The notes under the pieces are model-generated. The model did no database searches. It was not told where the DNA came from and worked only from the letters and a program-made list of their open reading frames with translations. From contig NZ_STFF01000003.1 of assembly GCF_004834005.1 (NCBI RefSeq), positions 744,001 to 808,000 on the forward strand: 64,000 nucleotides of DNA, in the 5' to 3' direction. Position numbers and translations under genes: made by a program. The stretch is from Niastella caeni (GTDB taxonomy: Bacteria; Bacteroidota; Bacteroidia; Chitinophagales; Chitinophagaceae). Below are positions 26,075 to 34,410 of the stretch, one piece after another; position 1 is the stretch's first letter; each line of letters starts with the position of its first letter.

Positions 26075-26896
26075 CTACGCCACATTCAATACCGGCTCAT
26101 GCTGCTTATCGCACACCTGCGCAAACAAGTCATCATTGAGCAGGTCCTTTACAGACTTTATAATAAAATCAGGCGCATAACCAAACTGATCGAGGTCAGC
26201 TTCCCTGGTTACGCCTGACAAGGTTAATACGGTGGTAAAACCCATAGAGCCTGCACCCAGGATGTCTGTGCTCATGGTGTCGCCGATCATAATGGTTTCA
26301 TCGGTTGACAATTGTAAGATCTTCCGGGCCATACGCATCATCACCGGGCTTGGTTTACCTACGCTAAATGCCTGTTTACCGGTAGCAAATTCAAGCATAG
26401 CGACAAAAGCGCCACAACCGGCCCGGTATTTTCCGCTGCCCACAGGGCAATTGGGATCGAGGTTGGTAGCTATCAGTTTCGATCCGTTCATGATCATGTT
26501 AATAGCTTTATCAACCGATTCCAGCATGATGGTGCGGCCTTCGCCGATGATCACATAATCAGGATGATCATCAACAATAGAATAACCAACATTATGCAAT
26601 TCGGTCAACAAACCACCCTCCCCTATTACATAAGCCGTACCATGCGTTTTACGCGAAGCCAGGTAACGCGCAGTAGCCATAGCACAGGTGAAAATATCTT
26701 CGTCGTTTACATTAAAACCTAATTTGCGCAATTTGTAGCACACATCGCGGGGTGTACGCTGACTGTTATTCGTTAAGAATAAAAATGGATAACCCTTTTC
26801 ACGCAATGAATTAATGAATTCAACTGCGCCGGGTATTGGTTCACTGCCTTTGTAAATAACCCCATCCATGTCGATAAGAAAGCCCTTTTGTGCCAT
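26075..26896 (-). CDS. HAD-IIA family phosphatase (NagD-like)
   Basis: The 273-residue protein carries the full HAD set: nucleophile D9 and acid/base D11 in LIDMDGV, TNNS (42-45) as motif II, K181 in VGKPSP, and D206/D211 in IGDTMSTD. The large cap domain between residues 80 and 170 places it in subclass IIA with NagD and p-nitrophenyl phosphatases. Such enzymes remove phosphate from nucleotides or small sugar phosphates in the cytoplasm and often serve metabolite repair. It is a single gene with its own terminator and a 16-bp tandem repeat upstream. Confidence 0.92.
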   Translation of the reverse strand: MAQKGFLIDMDGVIYKGSEPIPGAVEFINSLREKGYPFLFLTNNSQRTPRDVCYKLRKLGFNVNDEDIFTCAMATARYLASRKTHGTAYVIGEGGLLTELHNVGYSIVDDHPDYVIIGEGRTIMLESVDKAINMIMNGSKLIATNLDPNCPVGSGKYRAGCGAFVAMLEFATGKQAFSVGKPSPVMMRMARKILQLSTDETIMIGDTMSTDILGAGSMGFTTVLTLSGVTREADLDQFGYAPDFIIKSVKDLLNDDLFAQVCDKQHEPVLNVA

Positions 26897-26953
26897 TGGT
26901 TAAATTTTTATGATTTAAAAATTGCTGCTTTTTCAAAATGGCAGGCATCCTTC

Positions 26954-27033
26954 GGCTCCGCTCAGGACCGGCTCCGCTCAGGACCGGCTCCGCTCAGGAC
27001 CGGCTCCGCTCAGGACCGGCTCCGCTCAGGACG
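26954..27033. repeat. Five-copy 16-bp GC-rich tandem repeat
   Basis: GGCTCCGCTCAGGACC is repeated five times without error (the last base differs in the final copy). The preceding CCTTC makes CCTTCGGCTCCGCTCAGG, a word I know as a common intergenic sequence in many bacteria. It lies about 60 bp upstream of the HAD start codon. Confidence 0.9.
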
Positions 27034-27369
27034 AATTTATTCACAGGCAAGAAGCGAAAACTTCAAAGGCAAGAATTGGCAAGTAGTTGAATCAGGGAGA
27101 TAATGCAGATGAAGGCAGGCAAATACTATTGTTAAACGGTCAATGGCTGCATTTATTGTAAAGCATAATTGCTTAATGTACATCCATTGTAAGAAGAGCT
27201 GCGCAAATATAAGCGATAAAATATTATAACCCAGGTTAATCCAATATTAATCTTTGTATATTAACTCGTCAATGATCAACGGTGAATGGTGAATATTGCA
27301 GATAAATATGAGCTATGCAATGACAAAACAACCACAAGTAGCAAAACGATCGAATTTATATTACACAGA
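27034..27369. other. Gap with gtgaatg-type heptads
   Basis: No gene is visible. Heptads gtcaatg, atcaacg, gtgaatg, gtgaata occupy 27268-27295. Three of these four words recur inside the lyase gene at 60037-60071. Confidence 0.6.
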
Positions 27370-28764
27370 TCATATTCTTGCTTTTCTTCCCTGTTCCAGA
27401 TCTTTCAATGCTTTATTATACCGGTACAACACTTCCACGTATTTTTCAAGTACGGGTAACAATAACCAGCCGGTAGCTTTACCATCAACCAGCATAAAAT
27501 AATATTGAACAGACCGCTTAATATCTTTTTGCTCCAGGCATATCCATAACCGTATCAACCAGAAGTTGATCACTTCCGATGCATGGTATTGTTCATACCC
27601 GGGCACGGCCTCCCTAATATCCTGGTAGGCATACAGGTTCTCAAAACGATCATCGGGCGCCTGTTGTATCAGGGCGCCCAGTGCCAGGCTAAAATGCAAC
27701 ACCGGAAAATATTTGTACATTTTCAACGCATGATGCCGGGCCACGGTGCACACCGCTTCCAGGTCGAGCAGGATGCCCTGTTCGTAAATGGTTTGCAAGG
27801 CAAGCGGATTGTGCGCATATTTATTAGCCAGTTCAATCATTTTTGTTTCGAACTGGTGCATCAATTGCTCGTTACTGCGATCGAGTATTTCAGCCAGATC
27901 ATCTGTAAGCCTGGTTACTTCAACGTGTTCTTCAACATGTTCTTCCAATACATTATTAGGGGTTGGCGCACCGTGGCCAATTTCATCCCACATCTCATGC
28001 CACACGAGTTCTTCGGCTGGTGTACAGGTATTTATTTCGGGCGGCAATAAACGCGTGAGCAATTCGGCATGAATGGTTATCTGTTCCATTACCGAACGCT
28101 GTTGCACCTTTTCGGTATTCAGCATATCATCTGAGCGAATGCTTTGCACATTGCTCAAACTCACTTCCCCCGCCGGTATGGTATCCATCAATAACTCTGA
28201 TGTTTGTACATCATCGCGTAAACGGGGCGGCACATCCGGATCTTCTATTGTATAATAATAATTTCCCTCGCCGGCATATTGTTTCAGCTTGGCCAAAATG
28301 TCAGCAAACTGACCAGGCTTTTCAACGATCAAATGCGGTAATCCATCTGTACCTACCGGCACTTCAATAACGGGTATAGCATGGTCATCTTCTTCCAATA
28401 TAAAGCGGGTAACTTCAAAATTATGATGCGGATGAATATCGAATTCCAACGCAAAATCGTGACCGGCATAAATAATATTATGCGCCAGCGCATAATCTAT
28501 CTCTTTAAATTCAGCCAATTCCAGGCTGTATTCAGAAAAAAATTCATTTTCAGATGTATTGAAAAAAAACACTGTGTCCTTTACGCCCAGGCATAGTAGA
28601 TCAACCCTGTACAAACCAATAGTAACATTGCCATTTGAGTGTTTTCGCATTACCGATACATTGGCAATCTGGCTTTCTTCCCAATCTTTGTTCACCATAC
28701 ATTTACTCACAGGCAGTGTACGCGCCTTCATTTGCACATATTTTCGGGGAGAGAGAGTTTGCAT
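27370..28764 (-). CDS. Cytoplasmic protein of unknown function
   Basis: From the ATG at 28764 the protein has 464 residues, no signal peptide and no membrane segment. An in-frame ATG 93 bp upstream precedes an asparagine-rich stretch and is less likely. The N-terminal part (LPVSKCMVN, then VSVMRKHSNGNVTIGLYRVDLLCLGVKD) resembles a domain I have seen in uncharacterised proteins of several phyla, where an LP-x-x-x-C segment precedes a GxYxVDxxCLGVKD core. The rest is acidic in the middle and helical toward the C-terminus, suited to protein-protein contacts. I assign no function. It is a single gene between repeat-containing gaps. Confidence 0.7.
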   Translation of the reverse strand: MQTLSPRKYVQMKARTLPVSKCMVNKDWEESQIANVSVMRKHSNGNVTIGLYRVDLLCLGVKDTVFFFNTSENEFFSEYSLELAEFKEIDYALAHNIIYAGHDFALEFDIHPHHNFEVTRFILEEDDHAIPVIEVPVGTDGLPHLIVEKPGQFADILAKLKQYAGEGNYYYTIEDPDVPPRLRDDVQTSELLMDTIPAGEVSLSNVQSIRSDDMLNTEKVQQRSVMEQITIHAELLTRLLPPEINTCTPAEELVWHEMWDEIGHGAPTPNNVLEEHVEEHVEVTRLTDDLAEILDRSNEQLMHQFETKMIELANKYAHNPLALQTIYEQGILLDLEAVCTVARHHALKMYKYFPVLHFSLALGALIQQAPDDRFENLYAYQDIREAVPGYEQYHASEVINFWLIRLWICLEQKDIKRSVQYYFMLVDGKATGWLLLPVLEKYVEVLYRYNKALKDLEQGRKARI

Positions 28765-28999
28765 ACCTATGTAAAATTTATTGTTGTGGTTGTTGCTTGC
28801 AGTTGATCTATCGTTGTAATACCGTGCAGTTGTCCCGGAACTCCAAAGTAAACGCATTTTGTTGTACCATCAGGCAAAAGTTGTTGTCATAATTTTCACA
28901 CATTTCTCAACACTATTATAAATCCCTGTTTGATATTGTTTTGTGATCAATGAATTATTTTGACGATCATCATTAAATGCTGTTACCCCCTTAGTGGTA
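28765..28999. other. Divergent promoter region
   Basis: No gene is seen between the unknown cytoplasmic protein gene and the promoter of the lipoprotein gene. Confidence 0.4.
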
Positions 29000-29030
29000 T
29001 TGTTATGCCCGTTACAAACCCCTAGATTTG
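29000..29030 (+). promoter_or_regulatory. Bacteroidota-type promoter
   Basis: TTG at 29000-29002, a 20-bp spacer and TAGATTTG at 29023-29030 match the TTG / TAnnTTTG promoter. It would give a leader of about 45-50 nt before the lipoprotein ATG at 29084. Confidence 0.6.
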
Positions 29031-29083
29031 TCCTTATTTCATGCTGTTCCGCACCTACCCACGCACCTTTTTAAACAAACAAT

Positions 29084-29443
29084 ATGCTATTGCCAGCGAC
29101 ATTAACAAAACAACTGCCTCTACTTTTACTAGTAGTTCTCCCTGTAATAACCTGTTTGCTCACCAGTTGCAGCAGCACCAAAATAATAACGGAATACGAT
29201 TGCGCCGACGCGGCAAATGTGAATAAAGACACCACCGTGTGGCATTATTTCTGGGGACTGAAGCAATCAAAAGATATACAACCGCCATGTGATAAACGGT
29301 ATAACCACCTGAATAAAGTAGTGGTGAAATCTACACCGGGCAACGTGTTATTAACGGTTATAACGCTGGGCATTGTAATACCGCAAAAAATATCCTGGTG
29401 TTGTGCGCCTCCCAATCTGCAGCCCGGCAGGTTAGGGAATTAG
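29084..29443 (+). CDS. Bor-like lipoprotein
   Basis: The 119-residue protein has a lipoprotein signal (LLLLVVLPVITCLLTSC, lipid on the cysteine near residue 29). The mature part has the pattern of the Bor/Iss family: HYFWGLKQSKD, a cysteine in PPCDKRYNHL, then NVLLTVITLGIVIP and a final cysteine pair in WCCAP. Lambda Bor has HHFF, a middle cysteine, GLLGFITLGIYTP and a late cysteine in the same order. Bor is an outer-membrane lipoprotein linked to serum resistance; in Bacteroidota the role is unknown. It stands between two unrelated genes and has its own promoter. Confidence 0.7.
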   Translation: MLLPATLTKQLPLLLLVVLPVITCLLTSCSSTKIITEYDCADAANVNKDTTVWHYFWGLKQSKDIQPPCDKRYNHLNKVVVKSTPGNVLLTVITLGIVIPQKISWCCAPPNLQPGRLGN

Positions 29444-29450
29444 TATTATT

Positions 29451-29482
29451 AGTTGACGAGTTGACAGAGTTGATATAGTTAA
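29451..29482. repeat. Octad array (agttgaca)
   Basis: Four 8-bp units: agttgacg, agttgaca, gagttgat, atagttaa. It begins 7 bp after the lipoprotein stop codon. Confidence 0.55.
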
Positions 29483-29493
29483 AAACTTTTCAT

Positions 29494-31086
29494 ATGGCAT
29501 TACCTGAAGGTATAACGTTGCTTCCGATCACCGACTGGCAAAACGGTCACCAGAACTTCTCTGTGAAATTAACAAAGGATGCCAGCTTTAATATGCGCCT
29601 GCCCTTTGCCTTTGCTGAATCAGAAAAAAATTATCACGCCACCACAAAAAATTTTCAATGGCTCATACAACATGCTATTGATAATAACATCCGCTTGCGC
29701 GCCATGGGCAATGGCTGGAGTTTTAGCGATGTAGGCGTTTGCAATGGCGGACTGGTTGATACCCGGGAACTGCGCACCTTCTTCAGCATGGGTGAAAGTT
29801 TTTTATCGCCACAATACCTGGCTACCGGCAAAACCGCAAAAGACCTTGTTTTTACACAATGCGGAATGAGCATTTTGCAAATGAATAAAGAGCTGGAACA
29901 GGAAAACGGCTGGCTGCGTTGCTTGCGCGCTTCAGGGGCCAGCAATGGACAAACCATTGTAGGCGCCACCGCAACCGGTACCCATGGCGCCGGTTTTAAA
30001 GCAGGCGCCGTGCATGACGCAATTGTCGGTTTACATATTATTACGGGCGCCAACCGGCATGTATGGCTCGAACGGGCTTCGAACCCTGTTGCATCGCAGG
30101 CGTTTATCGATTGGCTGGGCGCAGAAGTATTTCGTGATGATGACTTGTTTAACGCCGCCGTAGTAAGCTTCGGCAGTTTTGGTTTTATACATGGCGTTTT
30201 GCTGGAAACAGAACCTATTTACCTGCTGGAAAAATATACATCTGCCAACATTCCCTATAACGAAAAATTGAAACAGGCTATTAACGAATGGAACTTTGAT
30301 GCCCTAACAAGTTTTCTCCCCTTCCCGCCCGAAAGCCCTGGCCGTAGTTTATATCATTTTGAAGTATTGGTGAACCCACACCGGTTTGCCGTGAATGATG
30401 CCGACAAAGGGGTGTACCTGAAAGTAATGTACAAAACCCCATACCGCACCGATTATACAAAGCCGGCATTGCCCGGCGGTAATTTTCAATATGGCGATGA
30501 ACTGCTTGGCCTTGTGCAAAGCATTCTTGACAATATCGGCAAGAAATTAACACAGAAACTGGTGCCGCCACTGGTCACCAAATTATTTCCCTTGGCATTT
30601 GCCGCCAATGAAGAAGTAACCGGCACCATTGGAGAAATATTTACCAATACGCGGTTTCGCGGAAAAGCCGCGAGCGCCGCCATTGCCATCGACACAGCCG
30701 ATTCAAGCCGCGCCATAGAGGAAATCGTTCAATTGAATGCGAAGACCCCGTTTGCCGGTGCGCTGGCATTGCGTTTTGTTAAAGGAACAAAAGCAACGCT
30801 GGGCTTTAACAAATTCGAAAAGACCTGTGTGCTGGAAATGGATGGCGTTGAATCAGCTACCAGTCGAAAGTTCTTTACCAGCGTATGGAACCGGTTTGAA
30901 GAAATTGGCCTTCCCTATACCTTACACTGGGGCAAGATCAACTTCAACCTTACGGAAGCGCGCATTCGCCAGATGTATGGCGATGCCGCCGTCAACAAAT
31001 GGCTGACCGCCCGCCATAAATTGCTGGATGATTTTACACAGAAAGTGTTTACGAATGAGTTTATGGAGAGAACGGGGCTAATTTGA
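29494..31086 (+). CDS. FAD-linked oxidase, aldonolactone/alditol oxidase type
   Basis: The 530-residue protein belongs to the VAO flavoprotein family. The FAD-binding domain has RAMGNGWSFSDVG near residues 69-81, then RASGASNGQTIVGATATGTHGAGF (about 147-170). The C-terminal part includes the HWGK motif (in YTLHWGKINF) of aldonolactone oxidases, which contacts the substrate and flavin, with KWLTARHKLLD close to the end. There is no histidine in the usual place for 8-alpha-histidyl flavin attachment that I can confirm. No signal peptide is seen. It would oxidise a sugar lactone or alditol with oxygen or another acceptor. The TGA stop is part of a following TTTGAAAA repeat. Confidence 0.87.
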   Translation: MALPEGITLLPITDWQNGHQNFSVKLTKDASFNMRLPFAFAESEKNYHATTKNFQWLIQHAIDNNIRLRAMGNGWSFSDVGVCNGGLVDTRELRTFFSMGESFLSPQYLATGKTAKDLVFTQCGMSILQMNKELEQENGWLRCLRASGASNGQTIVGATATGTHGAGFKAGAVHDAIVGLHIITGANRHVWLERASNPVASQAFIDWLGAEVFRDDDLFNAAVVSFGSFGFIHGVLLETEPIYLLEKYTSANIPYNEKLKQAINEWNFDALTSFLPFPPESPGRSLYHFEVLVNPHRFAVNDADKGVYLKVMYKTPYRTDYTKPALPGGNFQYGDELLGLVQSILDNIGKKLTQKLVPPLVTKLFPLAFAANEEVTGTIGEIFTNTRFRGKAASAAIAIDTADSSRAIEEIVQLNAKTPFAGALALRFVKGTKATLGFNKFEKTCVLEMDGVESATSRKFFTSVWNRFEEIGLPYTLHWGKINFNLTEARIRQMYGDAAVNKWLTARHKLLDDFTQKVFTNEFMERTGLI

Positions 31087-31177
31087 AAATTTGATAATTT
31101 GAAAATTTGAAAATGGAATACAGTCTAGGCTTTCCCCTGTATTCGGTTTACAGCTTTCGGCTTACAGCTTATAGCTG
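31082..31177. repeat. Two short periodic arrays between convergent genes
   Basis: At 31082-31114 AATTTGAAAATTTGA-type words repeat and include the stop codon of the oxidase gene. At 31150-31177 four heptads follow in phase: acagctt, tcggctt, acagctt, atagctg. The second array ends 3 bp before the stop of the convergent gene. Confidence 0.7.
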
Positions 31178-31180
31178 CCT

Positions 31181-32311
31181 TTACACCCTCACATAGATCT
31201 TCCTCTTATCCATCCAATACCCTACCAGCCAGCACAACAACATATACAGCACTGCCTGTACAAATGCGCCGAAATAGGGCGAGGCAAAATGGATAAAGAG
31301 GTTATCGTAGATCCATGTAAAGACCGTTGTACCCGACGGTAACCGGAATACACTCCAAAGGATCACCAATACTTCAGACAACAGGTAAATGAACAAGGGA
31401 TTTTTTCCAAACACCTGGAAGAAAGGTGTCCAGGACGTTTTATGTTGAATGTCGGCGATATATACAATAGCAGCAATAATTAAACAATCAAGCCCTACCG
31501 TTTGCAACACAAAAGTGCTGGTCCATAATTTTTTATTGATGGGAAATGCATAATTCCAGAAATGCGCCAATACCAGGAAGGAGAAACCAATCAGCATTAG
31601 CTTCGTGAGCGCTTCGTACGTGCCGCCTTTCTGTTGCAGGAACTTACCTACCCAAAAGCCCGCCACTACATTGCCGATGGCCGGGAACGTGCTTAAAAAG
31701 CCTTCCGGGTCGAACGGCACGCCATTCCCATGGTATAAGTGATCAGGGCCAACCAGCAGCAAATCGAGCTTTAAAACCGCATTCCCCTGCAACGACAGGG
31801 GATCGGCCGCATCGCCAAAGAAATATAACACCGGCCAGTATAGTAACAGGATCGCCGCGGTAATAATAGCCGTGGTGCGGAACTTTAAAAAGTAGATCAT
31901 TAACGAGGCAAAGCAATACGCCAGCGCAATGCGTTGCAAAACGCCAAAAACGCGGGTCTTTTCAAAGGGCAGGAACACATATTCTCCCGAAGCTTCATCT
32001 AACCGCACAAAGGGGAACCAGTACATCAGGTAACCCAAGATAAAAATGAGCAGGGTGCGTTTGAATATTTTGGCAAGAACGAATGACGTTGTAGCCGTTT
32101 CCCATTTGGGCATTACAAAGCTCATGGCGTTCCCTACGGCAAATAAAAAAGATGGAAAAACCAGGTCTGTGGGGGTGAATCCATGCCATTGGGCGTGCAT
32201 CAGCGGCGCATACGTAAAGTCTCCACTGGGAGAAGTATTTACGATGATCATAAAACAGATCGTCATGCCCCGGAACACATCCAAAGCGAGGAACCTTTTT
32301 TGTTGTTGCAT
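31181..32311 (-). CDS. NagX/HGSNAT-like membrane protein (DUF5009 type)
   Basis: The 376-residue protein has about ten transmembrane helices and starts with RFLALDVFRGMTICFMIIVN (residues 6-25), the hallmark of the heparan-alpha-glucosaminide N-acetyltransferase-like group. HAQWHGFTPTDLVFPSFLFAVG follows; its histidine is the counterpart of the acetyl-carrying histidine in HGSNAT. Bacterial NagX-type proteins are thought to transport or transmembrane-acetylate amino sugars. It lies downstream of the phosphatase gene on the same strand (gap 93 bp), so it may belong to the same unit. The exact substrate cannot be told. Confidence 0.85.
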   Translation of the reverse strand: MQQQKRFLALDVFRGMTICFMIIVNTSPSGDFTYAPLMHAQWHGFTPTDLVFPSFLFAVGNAMSFVMPKWETATTSFVLAKIFKRTLLIFILGYLMYWFPFVRLDEASGEYVFLPFEKTRVFGVLQRIALAYCFASLMIYFLKFRTTAIITAAILLLYWPVLYFFGDAADPLSLQGNAVLKLDLLLVGPDHLYHGNGVPFDPEGFLSTFPAIGNVVAGFWVGKFLQQKGGTYEALTKLMLIGFSFLVLAHFWNYAFPINKKLWTSTFVLQTVGLDCLIIAAIVYIADIQHKTSWTPFFQVFGKNPLFIYLLSEVLVILWSVFRLPSGTTVFTWIYDNLFIHFASPYFGAFVQAVLYMLLCWLVGYWMDKRKIYVRV

Positions 32312-32404
32312 GTTCAGTCAGTTGGTGTAGCAGCAGTTACCTGAATGGTTCGAAAATAATCAATTCAGCCGAATAGGCAAATTCCTGCGTTGGTAATGCA
32401 CACT

Positions 32405-34231
32405 TTATTTCTTTAGCGGGACCTTCAGCGCTTCCATCATCTTATAAAACAACGCTGTATTCTCATAAACGCCCCTGAACCGGAATGATTGCGGGCCATA
32501 AGCAAACACCGGCACGGGTATGGCGGTATGGTCATTGGTTGAAAAAACGCCACTTACATAGCCATCTCCATAATCCCCGGCCAGCAACGACAAACCGCCG
32601 GTTTCATGATCGGCTGTTACAATAACAAGTGTTTGCCCGTCTGCATCTGCAAATTGCAGGGCCTTTCCAATTACCTGGTCAAAATCCATCACCTCACTGG
32701 CTACATACGACATGTTATTGGTATGACCGCCATGATCAATTTGCGCGCCCTCTGTCATTAAAAAAAAGCCGGCTTTATTGTTCGACAATGTTTTTACTGC
32801 TTTTGAAAAAGCCTGCTCTAACCAGTTCTCCCGGCCCTTTAAAGCAGGTAAACCCGCTTTATTATCAATCACTATCCACTTTTTGGCAGGGTCGGCAGTA
32901 ACACTGTCGATGCTTTGAACAACGCTGAAGGGTGGTGAAAACTCTTTCAACAAACTGCTATTTGATACAATCCTTTTTGCAGAGCCCATCAGCATATCAA
33001 CGCCCGATCGTTTCAGATCGCGCAGGATGGCTACAGATGAATCCCGCTCTGGTTGATGCGCATAAAAATCAGCCGGTGTGGCATCTGTGATATCACCGCA
33101 GGTAACCAGACCGGTTTTAATATTCCTTGTTTTTAAAAAGACCGGCAACAGCGGAATGGCTACACCGGTATGATCAACGCCCACATGCCGGTTATTGGTT
33201 TTTACCCCGGATGCAAGAGCCGTTGAACCCGGTGCGGAATCTGTGACATAATTGTCGTATGAACTGGTCTTTGAGAATCCGATAGACCGCATATTGAAAA
33301 CATTCAATGCGCCTTTGTTGGCAGTATAGCCGGCGTACAACTGCGCCAGTCCCGTTCCATCGCCTATGAACAACAGGATGTTCTTTACCGGTTTATCAGC
33401 ACCATCATGTTGATACGTTGGCTGGTAAGGTTTGTAGCTGGTTTTATTTTTATAGGAACTGGCCGGTAATTTTCGCAGGAAGTCGGCTATTGCTTTTATG
33501 CTGTCGGTATTGATATAATCTACCTGCAGGTGGATCAGTTGGTACCATGCATTGATGAAATCAGGCGCGCCCCAGAAACGAACGGGTTTATTCAACCCAT
33601 GCGCCCGGCTTATCAACCGTTGCAGGGTATCACGTTGCGGCGCAGGAATAATTCCTTTTCCATTCCATCCCGTATAACTCTTCAGGTCGCCGCTCATCAT
33701 CACAATGCGGGAAAGCGCCGCAGCAGGATATTCCTTTTGGATCTCCCCATCAAAGTTTATAAAAGCGGGGTAAGATGTATAGGTCGTTGAATCGGGCCGG
33801 TTGCCGCTGATGGCAATTTGCAGGGAAGAACATTGGGTAAGCAGTGGATATTTTTGCAACAGCTCCACCAGTTTGTTCAGCGTGGTGACAGCTTCTGTTT
33901 TAATATCTATCATTAATTGTAACCGGCGGGAACTGTCGGCATAAATATGTCCATTGCTTTTTTCAATAAATGCCTGTATTGGTTTTAAATACAATTCTTC
34001 GAGGGTGCGATGCAATGCCAACTCATTTTTAGTATGAGCTACCAGCAATTCGTTATTGTGCCAGAAGAGATCTGCTTCAATTGAGCCAAAGCCTTCATTG
34101 TAGGCTGTAAACAAAGGGACCGGCTGTTCATAATCGTTGTGCGAATGGGCGTTGGCAACTGTGTAACTGATGGGTTGCGAAAAAGAACATGTGGCAATAA
34201 AAAACGATACGAATAAAAACAGCTTGTTCAT
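32405..34231 (-). CDS. GDPD-like/alkaline phosphatase fusion
   Basis: The 608-residue protein has a signal peptide (1-19) and two catalytic-type domains. Residues 20-255 resemble the PI-PLC/glycerophosphodiesterase TIM barrel: NAHSHNDYEQ (27-36) with two histidines, and SIEADLFWHNNELLVAH (50-66). Residues 280-608 are an alkaline phosphatase: FIGDGTG with metal ligand D291, nucleophile S332 in VTDSAPGS, then EGAQIDHGGH and TADHETGG metal ligands. Such a protein could split a phosphodiester and then release phosphate in the periplasm. It sits 179 bp after the SusD gene on the same strand, with a repeat array between, and may use the product imported by that SusCD pair. Confidence 0.9.
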   Translation of the reverse strand: MNKLFLFVSFFIATCSFSQPISYTVANAHSHNDYEQPVPLFTAYNEGFGSIEADLFWHNNELLVAHTKNELALHRTLEELYLKPIQAFIEKSNGHIYADSSRRLQLMIDIKTEAVTTLNKLVELLQKYPLLTQCSSLQIAISGNRPDSTTYTSYPAFINFDGEIQKEYPAAALSRIVMMSGDLKSYTGWNGKGIIPAPQRDTLQRLISRAHGLNKPVRFWGAPDFINAWYQLIHLQVDYINTDSIKAIADFLRKLPASSYKNKTSYKPYQPTYQHDGADKPVKNILLFIGDGTGLAQLYAGYTANKGALNVFNMRSIGFSKTSSYDNYVTDSAPGSTALASGVKTNNRHVGVDHTGVAIPLLPVFLKTRNIKTGLVTCGDITDATPADFYAHQPERDSSVAILRDLKRSGVDMLMGSAKRIVSNSSLLKEFSPPFSVVQSIDSVTADPAKKWIVIDNKAGLPALKGRENWLEQAFSKAVKTLSNNKAGFFLMTEGAQIDHGGHTNNMSYVASEVMDFDQVIGKALQFADADGQTLVIVTADHETGGLSLLAGDYGDGYVSGVFSTNDHTAIPVPVFAYGPQSFRFRGVYENTALFYKMMEALKVPLKK

Positions 34232-34310
34232 GAGTTATTAAGTTATTCAGTTTTTGAGTTATTAAGTTGAGCACAACTTCGAACTAAGGAACTAACGAAC
34301 ATAATAACTC
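34232..34310. repeat. Heptad-like arrays upstream of phosphatase gene
   Basis: gagttat, taagtta, ttcagtt begin right at the start codon of the phosphatase gene, followed by gagttattaagttgagc and then gaactaa, ggaacta, acgaaca. The phase is less regular than elsewhere. Confidence 0.55.
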
Positions 34311-34410
34311 AATTAGTAAAACCCCGACAGGGTAAACACAAAGCTACCACCATCAGGGTTTTCACTTTTATATTATTTATAAAATAATAATTGCTTTACA
34401 TACAACTGAT

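Noticed and set aside
26888..27103. Small frame across the 16-bp repeat
   Set aside because: The product is only the translated repeat, and it overlaps the HAD start region.
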